A stretch of DNA of 64,000 nt from Schistocephalus solidus (lineage: Eukaryota > Platyhelminthes > Cestoda > Diphyllobothriidea > Diphyllobothriidae): assembly GCA_017591395.1 (NCBI GenBank), contig WEDG01002553.1, positions 369,457 to 433,456 of the forward strand, read 5' to 3'. Positions within the stretch are counted from its first letter, which is position 1. Every line of letters starts with the position of its first letter. A program made the position numbers and the translations under genes. Below the pieces are notes generated by a model that was not told where the DNA came from, did not search any database, and worked only from the letters and a program-made list of their open reading frames with translations. This document shows, piece after piece, positions 45,082-58,289 of the stretch.

Positions 45082-45883
45082 GGTAAGAGCGTAATGTGAC
45101 CCAAGTGACGGACTAAAGGAATGGTCAGAGAGTACTAGAGGACTGGTGGTAATTTGGGTTTTATGGGTCGGGGCTAAATGAAGGAAAGGAGAGCGCCAAT
45201 CTTTCCCTAACCCTATCAATTGTGTTCATTAGGGTCAGCATTAGTTGCCAGGTTATGAGGTTTGCACATGAGTTGTTTGCCCCGACACGTGCGGCTTGTG
45301 AGATCCGGTGAGTTTACCACACGCCGAGAGAGTACAAGAGGACTGGTGGTAATGTGGGTTTTATAGGTGGGGTTAAATGAAGGAATGGAGAGTGCCAATC
45401 TATCCCAAACCCTATCAATTGCATTAGTGAGGGTCAGTATTCGTTGCTGGGTTAGTAGAATGGCAGAATAGTTTGTTTCCCTGACACGAGTGTGGCTTGC
45501 GAGAGCCGGTGACTTTACGTCACACCGATCACTATGCGCAATATCATTCCTAGCTAACCTGACCCGCTATTTTACGGACCATCGACCGGAACAAGAATGA
45601 AGCCGGCTCTGCGCGATCTTTCATTATCACAGTAAAACTGACACGTTTTGAAACTATCGCGGCATCACAATGGTTGCCGTTGGGAAAGTTACCCTTAGAC
45701 CCGATAATTCGATCCTTATAGGGCCAAATAAGTATTTTGTGATCCTACTAACCCGGTAACTAATGCTTAGTTTAACGGACACAATGGAGAGAATTAGGGT
45801 TAGGTTGGCATGTAATACGGTAGCGTATTACATGCCGACCTATCCTTTGCTCCATAAATGGGGTTGCATATTGCGTTCTTGCC
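45082..45883. mobile_element. TIR element, copy 2, with internal duplication (802 bp)
   Basis: The left TIR is diverged (GGTAAGAGCGTAATGTGACC), the right TIR is as in copy 1. About 205 bp starting AGGACTGGTGGTAAT is present twice in tandem (45135-45330 diverged, 45338-45540 near-identical to copy 1). The right-end hairpin GGCATGTAATACG-GTAG-CGTATTACATGCC is perfect over 13 pairs, and longer with one mismatch. Confidence 0.8.
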
Positions 45884-46624
45884 TAATTGCCTGAGAGGTC
45901 TAAGGAATAAATTTTGCTGACTAGAATTGAAGGTCAACGACAGCATTCGTAACGTTATATCATGCATTTGGCTTGTGTGAATGTCGCATTGTCTGTGAAC
46001 ATGTGCATCTATGGGGGTTAAGATAAACGGCTTTCACGTTTTTATAACGAAAAGTTTAGGTATTTTCGTTAAAGCAATCCAGCGTTCTGGTCTCTTCTGT
46101 CCTTAAGGTTTTTCTTAATAACTTTACTCGAGTAATTCTAAAAGGGTAATGCCAACAAAATGCGGATGCTATAAGTGTCAAGCGTGAGAAAATTAGAGAA
46201 GACACGCTTGTACGACTTTGCCGTTCAGACGGGGTGATTACTGCATTTTGGTTTCTACCATCTAATAAGATTTTTTTCTTCTTGCAAAACTGGAGACCGT
46301 CTTTTTGGAGTAAATCGTCATTCAGGTTCAACAAATAACTGACAATATTCAGAGTAAATATCTGGTTTCATGTGTGAGCATTGTAGTTTTCTTGAGAGAG
46401 GTGACAGTTGGTGGCACACTTTTCATGCCAATAACAAGCACCCCTAACTTTACGTGCTTAAAATGGCTTATGTATAGCTCAGAGCACAGTAAACGGTGTA
46501 CTTTAGGAGTAACTTCTAGTTGATCGCATTTCACGTGTTTCATGAATCCATGTATTGATTATATTCTAAGTCTTAACCTTGCAACGATGTCGTTACCGTA
46601 CCGGAGCATTTTACTAAATCACTG

Positions 46625-46842
46625 GGCAAGAACATGGTATTCGACCCCACTTAGAAACAAAGGATGGTTCAAGGTGTAATGCGCAACCGTATTACATGTA
46701 AACCCAACCCTAATTCTTTGCACCGTATTAGTTAGGATAAGCATTTGTTGCAGATTAGTAAAACCCCTATTACCACTGGTCACGTATTACTCGCTGACCT
46801 ATCCTTTCTTCCCTGAATGAGGCTGCACGTTGCCGTCTTGCC
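46625..46842. mobile_element. TIR element, short copy 3 (218 bp)
   Basis: Starts GGCAAGAACATGGTATTCG and ends CACGTTGCCGTCTTGCC, matching the TIRs of copies 1 and 2; most of the internal sequence is missing. Confidence 0.65.
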
Positions 46843-49800
46843 GACGATTTGAATTAATCTAGGTTACCTGGACATTAAAGTTGTCTAACGAAAAAATTCA
46901 AAGAGATTATATTTTTAAAAAAATGCATGAACACATGGAGCTTAAAAAGACTACGCAGTTTTACAGCATCGTTGACCTACTCTGTTTAAGAGCACACACC
47001 ATGATTTCCTCTAGTAAAACCCCCTCGAAGTTCAGCATAATAAAACTAAACAAAGTAACCCTCAAGGGTGAAGGCAGAGCAGTTCCCCGAACATGCCTGC
47101 TAGAATACAATTGCCTTTCGTAAGGTGGCACTTTTGGAAATTCTGATCAACAATGATCGGCATGTGGCAGTCCACCTCACATTACTCAATCCTAAGATAG
47201 CAGCTCGAAGTAAAGCGACCAGAAGTGCCCTATCTATGCTCGCCACTTAAACATTTGACTGAAAGTTCCCGTATACTCACAACTGCTAGTATTAAGCGAC
47301 CTAAACGTGCATTTTATTTGAACGCATGCGCCGGATTTTTCGAATGTGCTCGTGACAGAAACGGATTCCCTTAAATTGGTAGTCGACTGTACAAAACCCC
47401 TTTTTCACCCACTCCTAAATGATATATCTGTCAAAGTCTAGCTAGTCTCATACCGTCTGCAAGTAAGGTAACTTACTCTATGCTTCTTTGTTCCCTCGAT
47501 GTCCCTGTGGCAAATAAAATGGTACATGAAAAACTACTCATGCTGAGTGGCCTACATTCACCATTGCGACCGGTCTAATGTCAGACGAGGTCAATTGTAT
47601 ATTCAGAGATTATCGGGTACAACCAGTGTCCGAGGGAGAATGGTTTTTATGATAGTCATGTGAAGTTGACAATTTTTCTTGTAGAACGCACATCTACAGT
47701 ACAGTTACTAGGTAGATGAAATCAACATCTGCCCCAATGGTTTTTCAAATCGGAAAGGAAACTCTACCGTGCAGTTTGGCATACTTTTAGACAGCTGAGG
47801 ATCTATTGATGAAAGGCTTACTTTTCGAATCCTCATCTGCACCCATGTAACCTAAACGCTCTATTACTTGAGGACAGCTTTTTAGAGAGGACTAAAAGAG
47901 ACCGATGAGAAAAACTAAATACACTCAAACATTTGAATGTGTCATAATGTCTCAAAGCCCACTAGTTCTTATCAACTTGGTGCAATTGACACAAATTACT
48001 TAATCCTTTGGAATCCCTTCTCCCTGCTGTCCTTCCTACGCACGTGTATCTTATCAGTTAATTATGCCCTTCATTCTGAAGGGCTCTTGGGACTGTTCAT
48101 TGAATACTGCAAATGGCCCCAAGTCGTAATATTCCTATCCTCCTTTCTTCACGATATGCACGGATCGGTGACAGTTTAAAGGGGAAGTGGAAAATTTGGA
48201 CATTCATCAGCGATGTCGTTTAAGATGCGGTAGTTACACCGTCGAACCCTATGATGTCCGCTGTTGGCCTCACAGTATGCTTGTGCAGGAACGGTGATTT
48301 TAACTTGATTTAGTTACTATGTCAAAGTGGACACGCACGCAGGACTGGAGGCCCCAGAATCGGCGTCACGTGTTGTCTTCAATGCACCAGGTCACTTTCC
48401 GAGCCGGGCACCCGTCTAGTGCCGACTATTGGGCACCTCTGACTGATTGAATTAAACGGACCGTTGGCCTGTACCACACACGGCTGTGCCTCCTTCAAAG
48501 CACACTAAGCTTTCACATAAAGATGTACACATCTTCCAATTAATACTCCGCTCAATATGCATTGCAAAAGATTGCTATGCTTTGTATACTCACCAGCAGA
48601 TGAAGACCAGACATCATGCCCCAGTAGCAGATAATTACAGCCACGCAGGGTAGGTATACTAAGACCAGTAATGCGCATTATGCGAAAATTGCCAATTCGT
48701 CGACACCGAAGCAACTACTTTCGCTCTATTTAAAAGAAATTGACTAGGATTGATGCACTTGGAAAGAGGTTTGCTGGTCAAACTTCGCTGCGCAAGATAT
48801 TCCAAGCAACCAAAGTGCCCATATCGGTAAAAGGGGTGTCTACTTCTTACGGCGTGCCAAACATGCATCGATAATGAGGAGAAAGGAGGTATACGTTTAA
48901 GTTGTGGCCCTCCTTCAAGCTTAAGGAGACCGAGATTCTGGAGAGCTGCCTGAATTACAGCCGTTAGCCTCGTGAGAAACGCCGCATCCAATGATGGCAG
49001 TGATGTCAATGATGGCAGTGACAAGGAACTGATTGTCGAAAACAAAATAATACCTAATCTTCAGCTTTTGTATCCTTTTTCCCCCACTTCAATGATGATT
49101 CCTTTTAGGCTTTTAATCTCTTGATCGTGTCTTCTTATCTCATTTGAATATTACCCATCCTACTGACTGCTCCTTCTTCTTTACTCCGGAATTGGTTATT
49201 TTTCTGGCTTTTATTCTTCCCTCCGTGTAGTTCGCTGTTCTTCCGACTTTTGTACTCAGTCAGTCGCTGTCATTCGTTCGATGGCCACTGTCCTGCATCT
49301 TTACCTTATTTTTATTTCCCTTGAGCCCTCCAGTGCTTTAATTTGACATCAATATTCATGAGGAATCTTGTGGAAAAGCACCAATTAAGGGTCCGCTGTT
49401 TCGGCTGCAGAAGCCTGAGTAGCTTCTGAGCTTTGATAGCAATTCGGAAACAACTTAGTTGTTGCTTAACTGACACTTGTGCAGGTTCCGTTCTACAATC
49501 ATTTTCGGTCATTTTTGCGGTCTACGTAAACATGCTTATCTACCTCGGTTTGTCATTACCCATCACTCAACCTAACGCCAATACCCTAACTCCGCTACTC
49601 GTTCATCCTTCTTTCTCACATCAGCAGTCGTCTTGGTTTAGTGGAAAATCATAACCATACTGTTCTGTGTATAAGTACTAAGTGAGTCCCTATTCAGATC
49701 TGTCGTGCCTAGCGATTTGAATAAGTTTCTAGGTCACAGCAGTCGTCCACTGCATGACTGAATGTCACTCGAAAGCAGATACATAGATGTTGTCTATAAT

Positions 49801-50001
49801 TATGTGTTCAAGCTTGAATCCAAAATGTCAGGTGATTAAACTCCTTATCCGATCGATCGTGTCAACTTCTCAATTAGAGGATAGTACACACCGCCCTCGA
49901 CTTTCCAAATTCTCTAGGGCTGGAGCACACTTTTAAAGACACGGACTGTGTGAGCACAAAGAATTCGATACTTATAGAGCATGAAGATACAATCAAGAAT
50001 G
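46843..50001. other. Intergenic interval without recognised gene
   Basis: AT-rich. Contains a short 18-bp tandem duplication (48989-49021, ATGATGGCAGTGATGTCA type) and C/T-rich stretches near 49070-49320. Open frames up to 128 codons have no motif. Confidence 0.4.
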
Positions 50002-50085
50002 GAGAAGAAGAAGAAGAAGAAGAAGAAGAAGAAGAAGAAGAAGAAGAAGAAGAAGAAGAAGAAGAAGAAGAAGAAGAAGAAGAAG
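50002..50085 (+). repeat. (GAA)n microsatellite
   Basis: About 28 uninterrupted GAA units. The poly-Glu, poly-Lys, poly-Ser, poly-Phe and poly-Leu reading frames across it are artefacts of the repeat. Confidence 0.97.
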
Positions 50086-50210
50086 CAGGACGATACCAAC
50101 CAGCTGGCCTTCCTTTATGTCCTTTTCCGTCACGAAGTTTGTAGTTGCCCAAAAAGCAATGCATGGGGAAGCAGCAAGTGCGATGCAAATACTGAGCAAC
50201 CGAAAGTTCA
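50086..50210 (+). pseudogene. Small PLE fossil beside (GAA)n
   Basis: The pieces NQLAFLYVLF (compare NNQLPFLDVLV in PLE-B) and EAASAMQILSN (compare KATNTMQILSN-like blocks) lie in two frames separated by an indel. Confidence 0.5.
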
Positions 50211-50215
50211 ACCGT

Positions 50216-50335
50216 TCATTCCGACGAGGTCCACCATTTGCTCCAGAGCGTGGTGGTGCGGGAACAGTGACTTGCGCGTGGATAAGTTTTAAGTGATAAT
50301 AGACTTGCGCTACGGCTACCGCACTCTCTCTCTTC
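50216..50335 (+). repeat. Dispersed repeat shared with 63128-63229
   Basis: Words CGACGAGGTCCACC, TGACTTGCGCGTG and ACTTGCGC are shared in the same order with 63128-63229, the spacer of the LINE 5' inverted repeat. Both are followed by CTCTCTC-rich or GC-rich sequence. The element type is unknown. Confidence 0.5.
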
Positions 50336-50879
50336 CCTCACCCGCCTGTGCCCGGTGCCATGACAGAATCAAGAAAATCGCAGGCGGGGTCGCAGGTGGC
50401 TGGAGCGGCGTGAGCCTGTACCCACGCGTGCCACCAAATTCATATCGGTACTCGAACTCGCAAACAGAGCAACTTTGGCATTGTGTTAATAAGCTTTAGG
50501 CTTTGATAGAATTCTGGTAACGCACAGCTGGTATTACTAAGGCGTCATCGAAAGGATGAAACAAAATCGTGAAAAGGAAGCAGTTATAAGCGGATAAAAA
50601 AATTAATCAAATTTTAAAAGAGACATCTTGTAGACACGGCATCTGAAAATGGAAAAGAACTTGAAAACGTAATTGAATAGCATGAATCACTAGCCACCGA
50701 ACAACCCAAAATCCTCGCCTTTTCTGATTACGGCCTGAATACGCAACCAAAGACCTAAGGAAATTAATCTTTATCGAAAAGACAAATGCGTGCCTCCATA
50801 TTCGACATTTCTTATGGGTGCGCAGCCTGAATAACGCATTTCGTACTCTGATCTACCCCCTCCCATTGGTCCATCTCAT

Positions 50880-51560
50880 CTATCACGCGGCCCGTTTAGG
50901 AGGCACACCGAGCAACCAACACAGCAGGCATAAACGCAGTTGCTTACGGACGCTCCACCGGTGTGTTGAGATGCACAGCAGCTTACCTGAAGACATGGTT
51001 GTTAAATAGCCATATCTTCAACTGGTGCTTAGAGCAAATGGCCACCCGTGCGGCTGCGTCAACCGGGGAATATTTAAACGCCACGAGAGACAAATTCAAC
51101 CTTCTCCAAATTTAAGCGAGCGTTTCCGTTCGTGAAGAACGTTATGGAAGCTCTCAGCCGCATTCTCATACTACTCGCAACTGAAGTTTCACCAAGACCG
51201 GAGGCATTCATCAGGCACCAGTTCATGAGACCGGGAGACCCCTTGTCACGAGATGAAAGGCCTGGAGTCGGTAATCAGATCTGGTGCAGCTGCGGGCAGA
51301 GAAACTAGGTCAGAGAGACCGGACGACTAATCTGTGCACAGATCGCCGAGCTGACAGTGGCAATGAGGAAGAACGATGTCATATCCTGTGTCGTGGCTCA
51401 TTCGACTGGACATGGACACACTTCAAATTCGTGTAGGTTGAAATTCTCGCGTGAATTGACAACCACATGAATCCCAAATTTATCCAATCATGCTTTTCCA
51501 GCTCCCAGCCGATTAACGAACGCAGTGACTCCCCTACCACCCCCATATCCAGTGTTGATA
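50880..51560 (+). pseudogene. PLE fossil (PLE-B type)
   Basis: Decayed blocks in order: RHKRSCLRTLHRCVE (about 50928-50975), FVKNVMEALSRIL (about 51130-51175), FMRPGDPLSRDE (about 51225-51260), VRETGRL in place of the GIY-YIG-like core (about 51305-51330), then VVAHSTGHGHT. Stops and frameshifts occur throughout. Confidence 0.7.
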
Positions 51561-54394
51561 CTTTGTCTGGGCGGGGTAATTAGCCACGCGAACACAGCGG
51601 GCAAGAACTGTTCCTAATGCCAATGTCGATTAGTCAAGTGGCCCCGAAACCCACACGAGTGATGAATTTACGGCAACTGACGATTCGGTTACCAGCGTTC
51701 AGCCAATTATAGTACCACGTGCAAGAATCCGCGATGAATGCAGTAGCCACCATTCTTGATAACAATGCCGCGTCATAGAGCGGTATCCTATAAATATGAC
51801 ACTACTTGTGCAAACTCTTAATCTTATCTGATTTGGTCTCGGGTAATGGATTCGAGGGTACATCCACAATGTTTTGTGAATGAAACGTTGTGCAACTGAG
51901 TCCGTAACCTTTCTTCCCAACTGCTTTTTACCAGTATGGGTTTGTATTCTGTGAGAGCTTCTCCTGTTATTGATATGAAAACCCTCTAACTGATTCGGTG
52001 ATCAGGGGTTCTTCCACCGACAGTCAAACTCTTTTAAGGGAGACAGGGGGCCACGAAGCTCTACGTGCAAGAACTTACAGCCGTAGGTAGTCTATAGAAT
52101 CTGTTCTGTGTTTACCTTTGGGTTTGAGATTATAATTAAACAAATGTGGAAAGCTGAATCTGCAGTTATAGCGTTATACTCTCATTCTTCTAGAGGCGTA
52201 TCAAGACGGAACAACGCACCTAAGTTGGCACGAACCCAATTGAAGGCGAAGAGAACTGAAAAAAGCATTCTAGTCAACAATTTCGATAAAGTGTGAGTCA
52301 CCTCATCTCAAGTTACCTGCAGCTTTGTGAGGATATATGTGACTTAACCTCGTGTATGGATGAGAGTGAGCAATGAACGCAGCAAAAAGATATCAATAAT
52401 TTAACCAAAAGATAAACTTGTGTAAGAAGTATGCAAATGCTAGTAAAATGAACAGAGACGGAGCTGATGATATCGGTATTCTGTAGCGTAAGATTATAAT
52501 ACATGCATCTTAAAATGGTAACCCTGCAAACGAGTCGAATTGCTGTTTCAAGGAAAAAGCTAGTGCCGGATGAAATGCAGGAAATCAGTCAGTAATTGCA
52601 GTCGAACAGAGTTCTGGGAAAATTGCTTTTTCAGCGCGTCCATTGTCAGACAAAATTACATAAGAAAGAACTAACTTGCTGGCTGGACTGCATGCTCATC
52701 AATAGGAATGAAAACATAGACAAAGCAGTAGCGTGTTCTGCACGAGAATCGACTTATTGTGGCAACTTCGTGTGCAAATTAGTGTTTGTGCTTATATGGT
52801 AATGCAGTCGGAAATCAACAGAAACTAGTCAAATATGATATTTCACTTCTGACCCTATCTTCCAACTTCATATTGTTTTTGAGGAATCGGTTGATGAAAG
52901 ACAATGACAGCTGATTGAATATCTTCCAGATAATTCAATCGGACATTTGGATGGGAACTATCCAAAACAAGCCCACCTCAAGAATTTTGCTTAAAGGAAT
53001 ACCGCAAGAAATCAGAAAACAGCCAGAAAAATACCCGAGGATGTGTATGCTGCTTTTAAAAAGAAAGTACAGCAGAGAGATACTCAAAATACAAATGACC
53101 AACGAACCAGTGTGAGAATTTACTGCGGCTCATTCCATCGTCTTAAAGGCCAAACTCGCAACAAAGATTTTATACACTTGCGTGACGTGGCATAGAATTT
53201 GAGGAAAATGAATAAAAACGAAATAACTTTACAACCCCAAGTGGGCGGAGAAACTATCATCACATCCGATGGATACCAGAAAAATAAAGCGCAGTCAATT
53301 TTTTCAATCTATTTTTGCAGGCGGACCATTATCAACAATAATTCAAACTTGATTTAAAAGCATGCTTGTGTTTATCGAACTGAAAATGCAGGCTCAACAA
53401 TGCTATTTAAATGCAACTAAAGAGTCAGATTTGGAAGAGATTTGAGCTTTTAAGTTAAGGGAACATTCCGGTAGTTTGGGGTGCACCTCATTTTCACGTT
53501 CCACCTTATCACTTCATTGTGCTTAAAACGGGAAACAAACAAATATTGCACCCATTTACAAGAATATGAACAGACAGTGATTGCTTGGCTTAAAAGCGTG
53601 CGTTAAAAAGTCATTCTTGACTTTAGTTATTTGCACGAGATGGCTTTCGCCGAAGACGACCATGTTTCAGCTCTTTTTGCGCATAGACATCCACGAGCAC
53701 TTCGGACACGGGTTTAACCTAGATGAAGATTGCTTTACTCAACTTTTCTCTCTGTGAGGCATTATCTTTAATAGGAATCAGAGTGAAGATCGGGTATTAA
53801 GCCTCACTAATAAAACGGGAGCCAAGTTCTCCTGTACTACGGCAATGCTGATAAATTGAGTTTTATGGACGAGTTAAGCATAATCGACGGATGGCTATTT
53901 TCGGGAATGGAAACTAAAAAATTATATGCATGTCATGAGCTTTTTTAAATGCACCAACAAGGCATAAAAACACTAGGAGCCAATATGAAATACTAGAAAT
54001 TAGGAGTTGTAAACGGGCAGTAACAACGAAAACCTAGGGCAATGGCTAGTTATTCCAGGTGAACAGATCCCAGCCGGCGATTAAGAATCACATTGAAGAA
54101 TAAAGTGTAAAAAATGCATCCTTGAATCCGCCTCCTTTAGTGGCCACAATTGAAGATATAATTGCAGTTGACAACATTGATAACCTAACTTCTACCCCTT
54201 AACCTATGTCTAAAGCTTAAACATAACCTAGCCTTAATCCGAACCTCCACCCCTTAACCTTACCTTTAACAGTAGTATAAAGGGGAACGATAATCACAAT
54301 GGTGGCGGCTGACGGAGGGCTGAAGGGGAATGAGCGAAAGGGAAAGGGATTAAATAAAGTTTGGCTATTTCATATAATTAAAGACTAGGTGTGA
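51561..54394. other. Intergenic interval without recognised gene
   Basis: AT-rich sequence with short frames lacking motifs; 54180-54290 contains CCTTAACC-like telomere-core words similar to the fold-back family but without clear inverted ends. Confidence 0.4.
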
Positions 54395-54650
54395 CCGAAG
54401 ACCCGCTCATCATCGAAAGCGGTTACCTGTTTTATTGATTTTATTAGCGCCTTCAACACAGTCTACAGAAGGAATCTCTAGAAAGCTATAAAGTTTAATC
54501 ATCTGTCCGGCGTCAAGTACTCTATTGCTGTCACCTGGCATAAAAAATGTTCCTAAGCATAGTGAACTGAACGATTACTTCAATTTAAAGTTGACTTCTA
54601 TCAATGTGCCGTCTTCCCACGTACCCTTTTTAGCTAGATGATTTGGTTTG
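54395..54650 (+). pseudogene. LINE reverse transcriptase fossil
   Basis: One frame with several stops reads CFIDFISAFNTVYRRNL (RT motif A, compare FxDFxxAFDxV) and, about 55 codons later, QCAVFPRTLFS (compare RQGCALSPTLFN of motif B). This order and spacing fit a non-LTR RT palm domain. Fragment only. Confidence 0.65.
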
Positions 54651-56699
54651 CCCGGGAATAGGCAGTTAGGAAAAAATTTTATCCTACAAAATCCTACGGC
54701 AACTTAGTATTATTGGGAAAATTCTAAAATGGGACTGACTACTTCGCATCATAAGAGCACTTCGGGAAGTTTACGGTAAGAAACAGTGCTTCCTTATCGT
54801 TTGCGTGTCATCTCAAATGAGTATAGTAGGTTCTGTTGTAGGCAACTGTGCCAGTAGGGTGGCATGCTGCAGACTCCCTGAAAGGCTTCACTGACATCTC
54901 CAAAGTGGCCATTCTGTACCATGTGAGCAAGGATTGTACTGTCAACCGTTGACTTTTCGTCTTTTCCCAGTCACATTGGTGGTAATTTTCTTGTTTTATC
55001 GTTCGACCAGAGTAATTTGTGTCCACAAGAGCAAATTAAGGATTAAGTATATAAGAATTTTCATGCAGCTACCAGTTTATCATCGTCATCCAAATGAACA
55101 ACAAACATTGCATTTGGACCTTTGTAGCTCGTGGAAAGCATGGAAAAAGGCTTCATTTGGTCGCAAATTGTCAAGTTTTTTAAGTTCTCTGTATCCTTGA
55201 AAGTTTTTGGACATGTATTTTCGCTTATCTATATTGGAGTTTTGTCTTTCCATCTTTTGATAAAATCTGGAGTTCCAATTCTGTTAATAAAACGACGTTG
55301 TAAGTTCATGTGTTTGTTTGTTGGTTTGTGTAAAACTTGCAGTTTTTCCTGATGTTATTTCAGATTGTTCCGCCAGGCGCTTCCTTTAGTGTTTATGTCC
55401 AAAATTGTATGTAGTTCTCTTTTTGCCTCCAAAGTGAACATAAATTATGGCTGCGCATCGTTTAGCGACTGAAGCGTTGACTCAAATTCGGTTTCTCGGC
55501 CGCTATTCAAAAAGTATCGTCTAAATTATGACAACAAAATCCATTCAGTTAAAGTAATCGTTAGCCCTCGGATTTGGGAAGGTTTAAATCTGTATGTCTG
55601 CGGGGAAAAATGTGTCAAATGGCTTTCGTAATACGCGAAGGACGTCAGTGTTAGTTTTATCAGTAGGACACATTCACGCGTCAATTAACGAATTCTGGGG
55701 AACAAAATTAGAAACCTCACGTTTCTGCCATGTGTTCGTTCTATTACTCCAACGAGGTGCCTGAACAAACCTTACAGTTTAAAAGATTTCAATGAGGGGC
55801 ATGCAATCGGATGGGAAACGGGTAATCCAAGGCCTCTTATTAAAGAATGTTCATATGGAGAAGACGGTATGCAGCGTGAAAACTTCATCCTAACCTTAAA
55901 ATTAGCCCTCACCTCAACTGTACCCATTTTCTTAACCCTAATCTTTAATCGAACTCTAACTTTCATCTTAAGCGTGATAATTTTCGTAAGCTCGTTGGCA
56001 ACCATAATCCTAATATAACATGCAAACCCAGATCAAATAAGTAGACATTTTATACTATTAAAACTGGGGGTTATATATTCAATCGGTGCCCCAGGAGCCG
56101 TCCACAGTTTCAAACAGTATCTAGATCATGACGTGTCCTTCGGACAAAAAGCGTACATTTTCTATATCCTTTCCTGCTACTTTCCTCAGTAGTTCAAGTT
56201 TGATGCACATTGTTTATGTGAGTTTCCTATAAACCTGTAGATAAAGTACCCAATTCAGTCAACTACGCACTGATGAACTATGATATCAAACCTTACGAAA
56301 ACAAGGCTTTTTAGTTTTCGTTCATTATGTTCACTCGTTGACGTGTTACAATGGGTCGCGGTAATTGTACAACGCTGCTTGACCTTACACTTGATGTCCG
56401 AAATTTCGCTATCATACTATACGTCAAATTGCACATATCCTTCATAGCATGCACTGGAATGTTGAATGAACTGTTCTGGAACCATCTACTCGAGGCATGT
56501 GCGATACAATCGGGTTCTGACGCTTGATTCTGGTTTGGTCTGGCAGCTGGAAACTTTTAATTTTTTAGACAGGCCCTAACTAACGTCCTCCTGTGCTCAG
56601 TGTTAATTTCCTCGCACCGAATTCCATGTTTGCTCGTCTCGGGTGATGTAAGTTTATTTTTGCATTGTTTTCCTTTTGAAACGTCAAAAATCCCACAGT
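54651..56699. other. Intergenic interval; telomere-core remnant at 55870-56010
   Basis: 55870-56010 has CCTAACC and TTAACCCTAATC words in a setting like the fold-back family, with decayed ends. Nothing else was recognised. Confidence 0.4.
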
Positions 56700-56795
56700 T
56701 GTATTTTCAACCTCTGAAAATGGGTTCGAACTGGAATCTGAAACGTCAGGCGAATGAATTCCCTGTCCTGGTGATCTGGTCTACTTATCGATCTT
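56700..56795 (+). repeat. PLE-tail-like repeat fragment
   Basis: Contains GAAACGTCAGGCGAATGAAT and CCTGGTGATCTGGTC, the conserved part of the fragments at 22820-22960 and 28650-28810. The GAAACGTC words are the 3' half of a PLE-type hammerhead; the 5' half is gone. Confidence 0.45.
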
Positions 56796-56914
56796 AAATA
56801 ATTTCCGCGTGAAGCTCCAAAACTGGAACATTATATCATACTGAGGCCAACAAGAAAATGGTGTCTATTTTGGAAGCTCACGATACTCAATGAGAGGAGG
56901 TTGTCAATCAATCG

Positions 56915-57000
56915 TTGGATTATCTAGCTCATTGGCTCGTAGGAAAGAGCGTATGACCAAAGAACCCCGGCTCCATAAAAGTTGCGTTAGAGCTGGACTA
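56915..57000 (+). repeat. Possible SINE head, second family
   Basis: TAGCTCATTGGCTCGTAGG followed by AAGAGCGTATGACC resembles a tRNA-like box A region; box B is not convincing. Confidence 0.3.
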
Positions 57001-58289
57001 TAATACTGTCCGATGCTTTGTAGTCTTTCACGTGCTAGTGAGCGGAAGCAACTTGAAGATGTCTAAGATATTGTTATCAAAAGCATTTAAATACCAGATT
57101 ATCGAAACTTGCCCTTGGGCATATATGGATAACACTTCTTGCGCATTTATGATTTTGTTGACTAAAGGAGGAAGGAGTTTTGTGTTTGGGTGATTAAACT
57201 TGTGTACTTTTAACCGTAATGTTCTCTTAACATCATTTTTGCCAGCCCCAGCACAATAGTCACCGCGAGTATTTCCTTCTGAATTGTAAAGTAAAATATC
57301 TTCATTTCTATTCTGTTAGTTACAAGGATAGATGGAGTAAAGTACCCAGAAATGAAGAAAGTTTCCAGAATTATATTTTTCTTAAAAACGTTCTCATTTA
57401 CTTTCTTTTGACATGGAGTGGTCGTTTTTCTCCTCTGTTCACACTTAAATTTTCTCATATGTACATGCGCTGGTTCATTTCTCTCATTAAATACTCCTAT
57501 TTACTACCCATTGTTTATTTTAACTACAATAATGAGGCCATTTGCCTACGACGCCAGCGAAATTTTGAGTGAAGAAACTCTGGCACAAATTTTGCGGCTT
57601 ATTTACGGATGATCATTCATGATGCCGACAGTTGCAGCTTTCGGTTACCATAAATCGTGTGTTATCATCCGGTGTTACCTCTTTTACTTGCCCATTTTTA
57701 TCCAGGGCAAATGGAGTTCTTTTTGCTGAAAATTGTGAACTGATACTTTCCAATGAAAGTTTATATCTCTGCATACAGAGCGCATCCAACTATTCATGGT
57801 TGGCAATTCTGTTGAATTTATCTTTCACGATGATAGAATTAGTGTGTTTTAGCCTCTGCATGATATCTTCTCGGGAGGGGGTGGGTAAGAGAGACAATAC
57901 TGACATCACAGGCTGTCACGCAGTTGGTGTATTCATCCCTCCTCCCTTTTGTTCTATTCGCGGTTGGTGTCAGCAAAAATGAAGAGCGAGGCCCGCAATA
58001 CTCAAATGCCACAAATAGATAATGCGAGCATCCGATTCTTGTTGTAGTGTCCACACGGATGTATCTCTTTAGGCGTCTGCTAACCCAGTGCAATGTCAAT
58101 CCAACAAACCTGACTTTCATCTCACAATATATGACCACTACCGCCGCCAGTAGCAGCACCAATGAGTATACTCATACAGGCCTGCAAAATACTATCACAA
58201 TTGAGCCTGCTAAGAGAAATGTGAACTCAGTTGCAACACGCGTTTAGGCGTAGCGCTTTCGCATCACGTATAGGACTTTTCAGTCAGTT
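57001..58289. other. Intergenic interval without recognised gene
   Basis: No domain or repeat recognised; open frames up to 116 codons have no motif. Confidence 0.4.

Noticed and set aside
47811..47845. Hammerhead-like TTGATGA...GAAT
   Set aside because: C3 of the core and the last A of GAAA are both changed and no stem I pairing is present.
48659..49045. 128-codon minus-strand frame
   Set aside because: No recognisable motif, and its end overlaps a tandem duplication; there is no sign of splice sites or a homologous copy in the window.
49874..50292. Poly-Glu, poly-Lys, poly-Ser, poly-Leu and poly-Phe proteins across the GAA tract
   Set aside because: All arise from the (GAA)n microsatellite in different frames.
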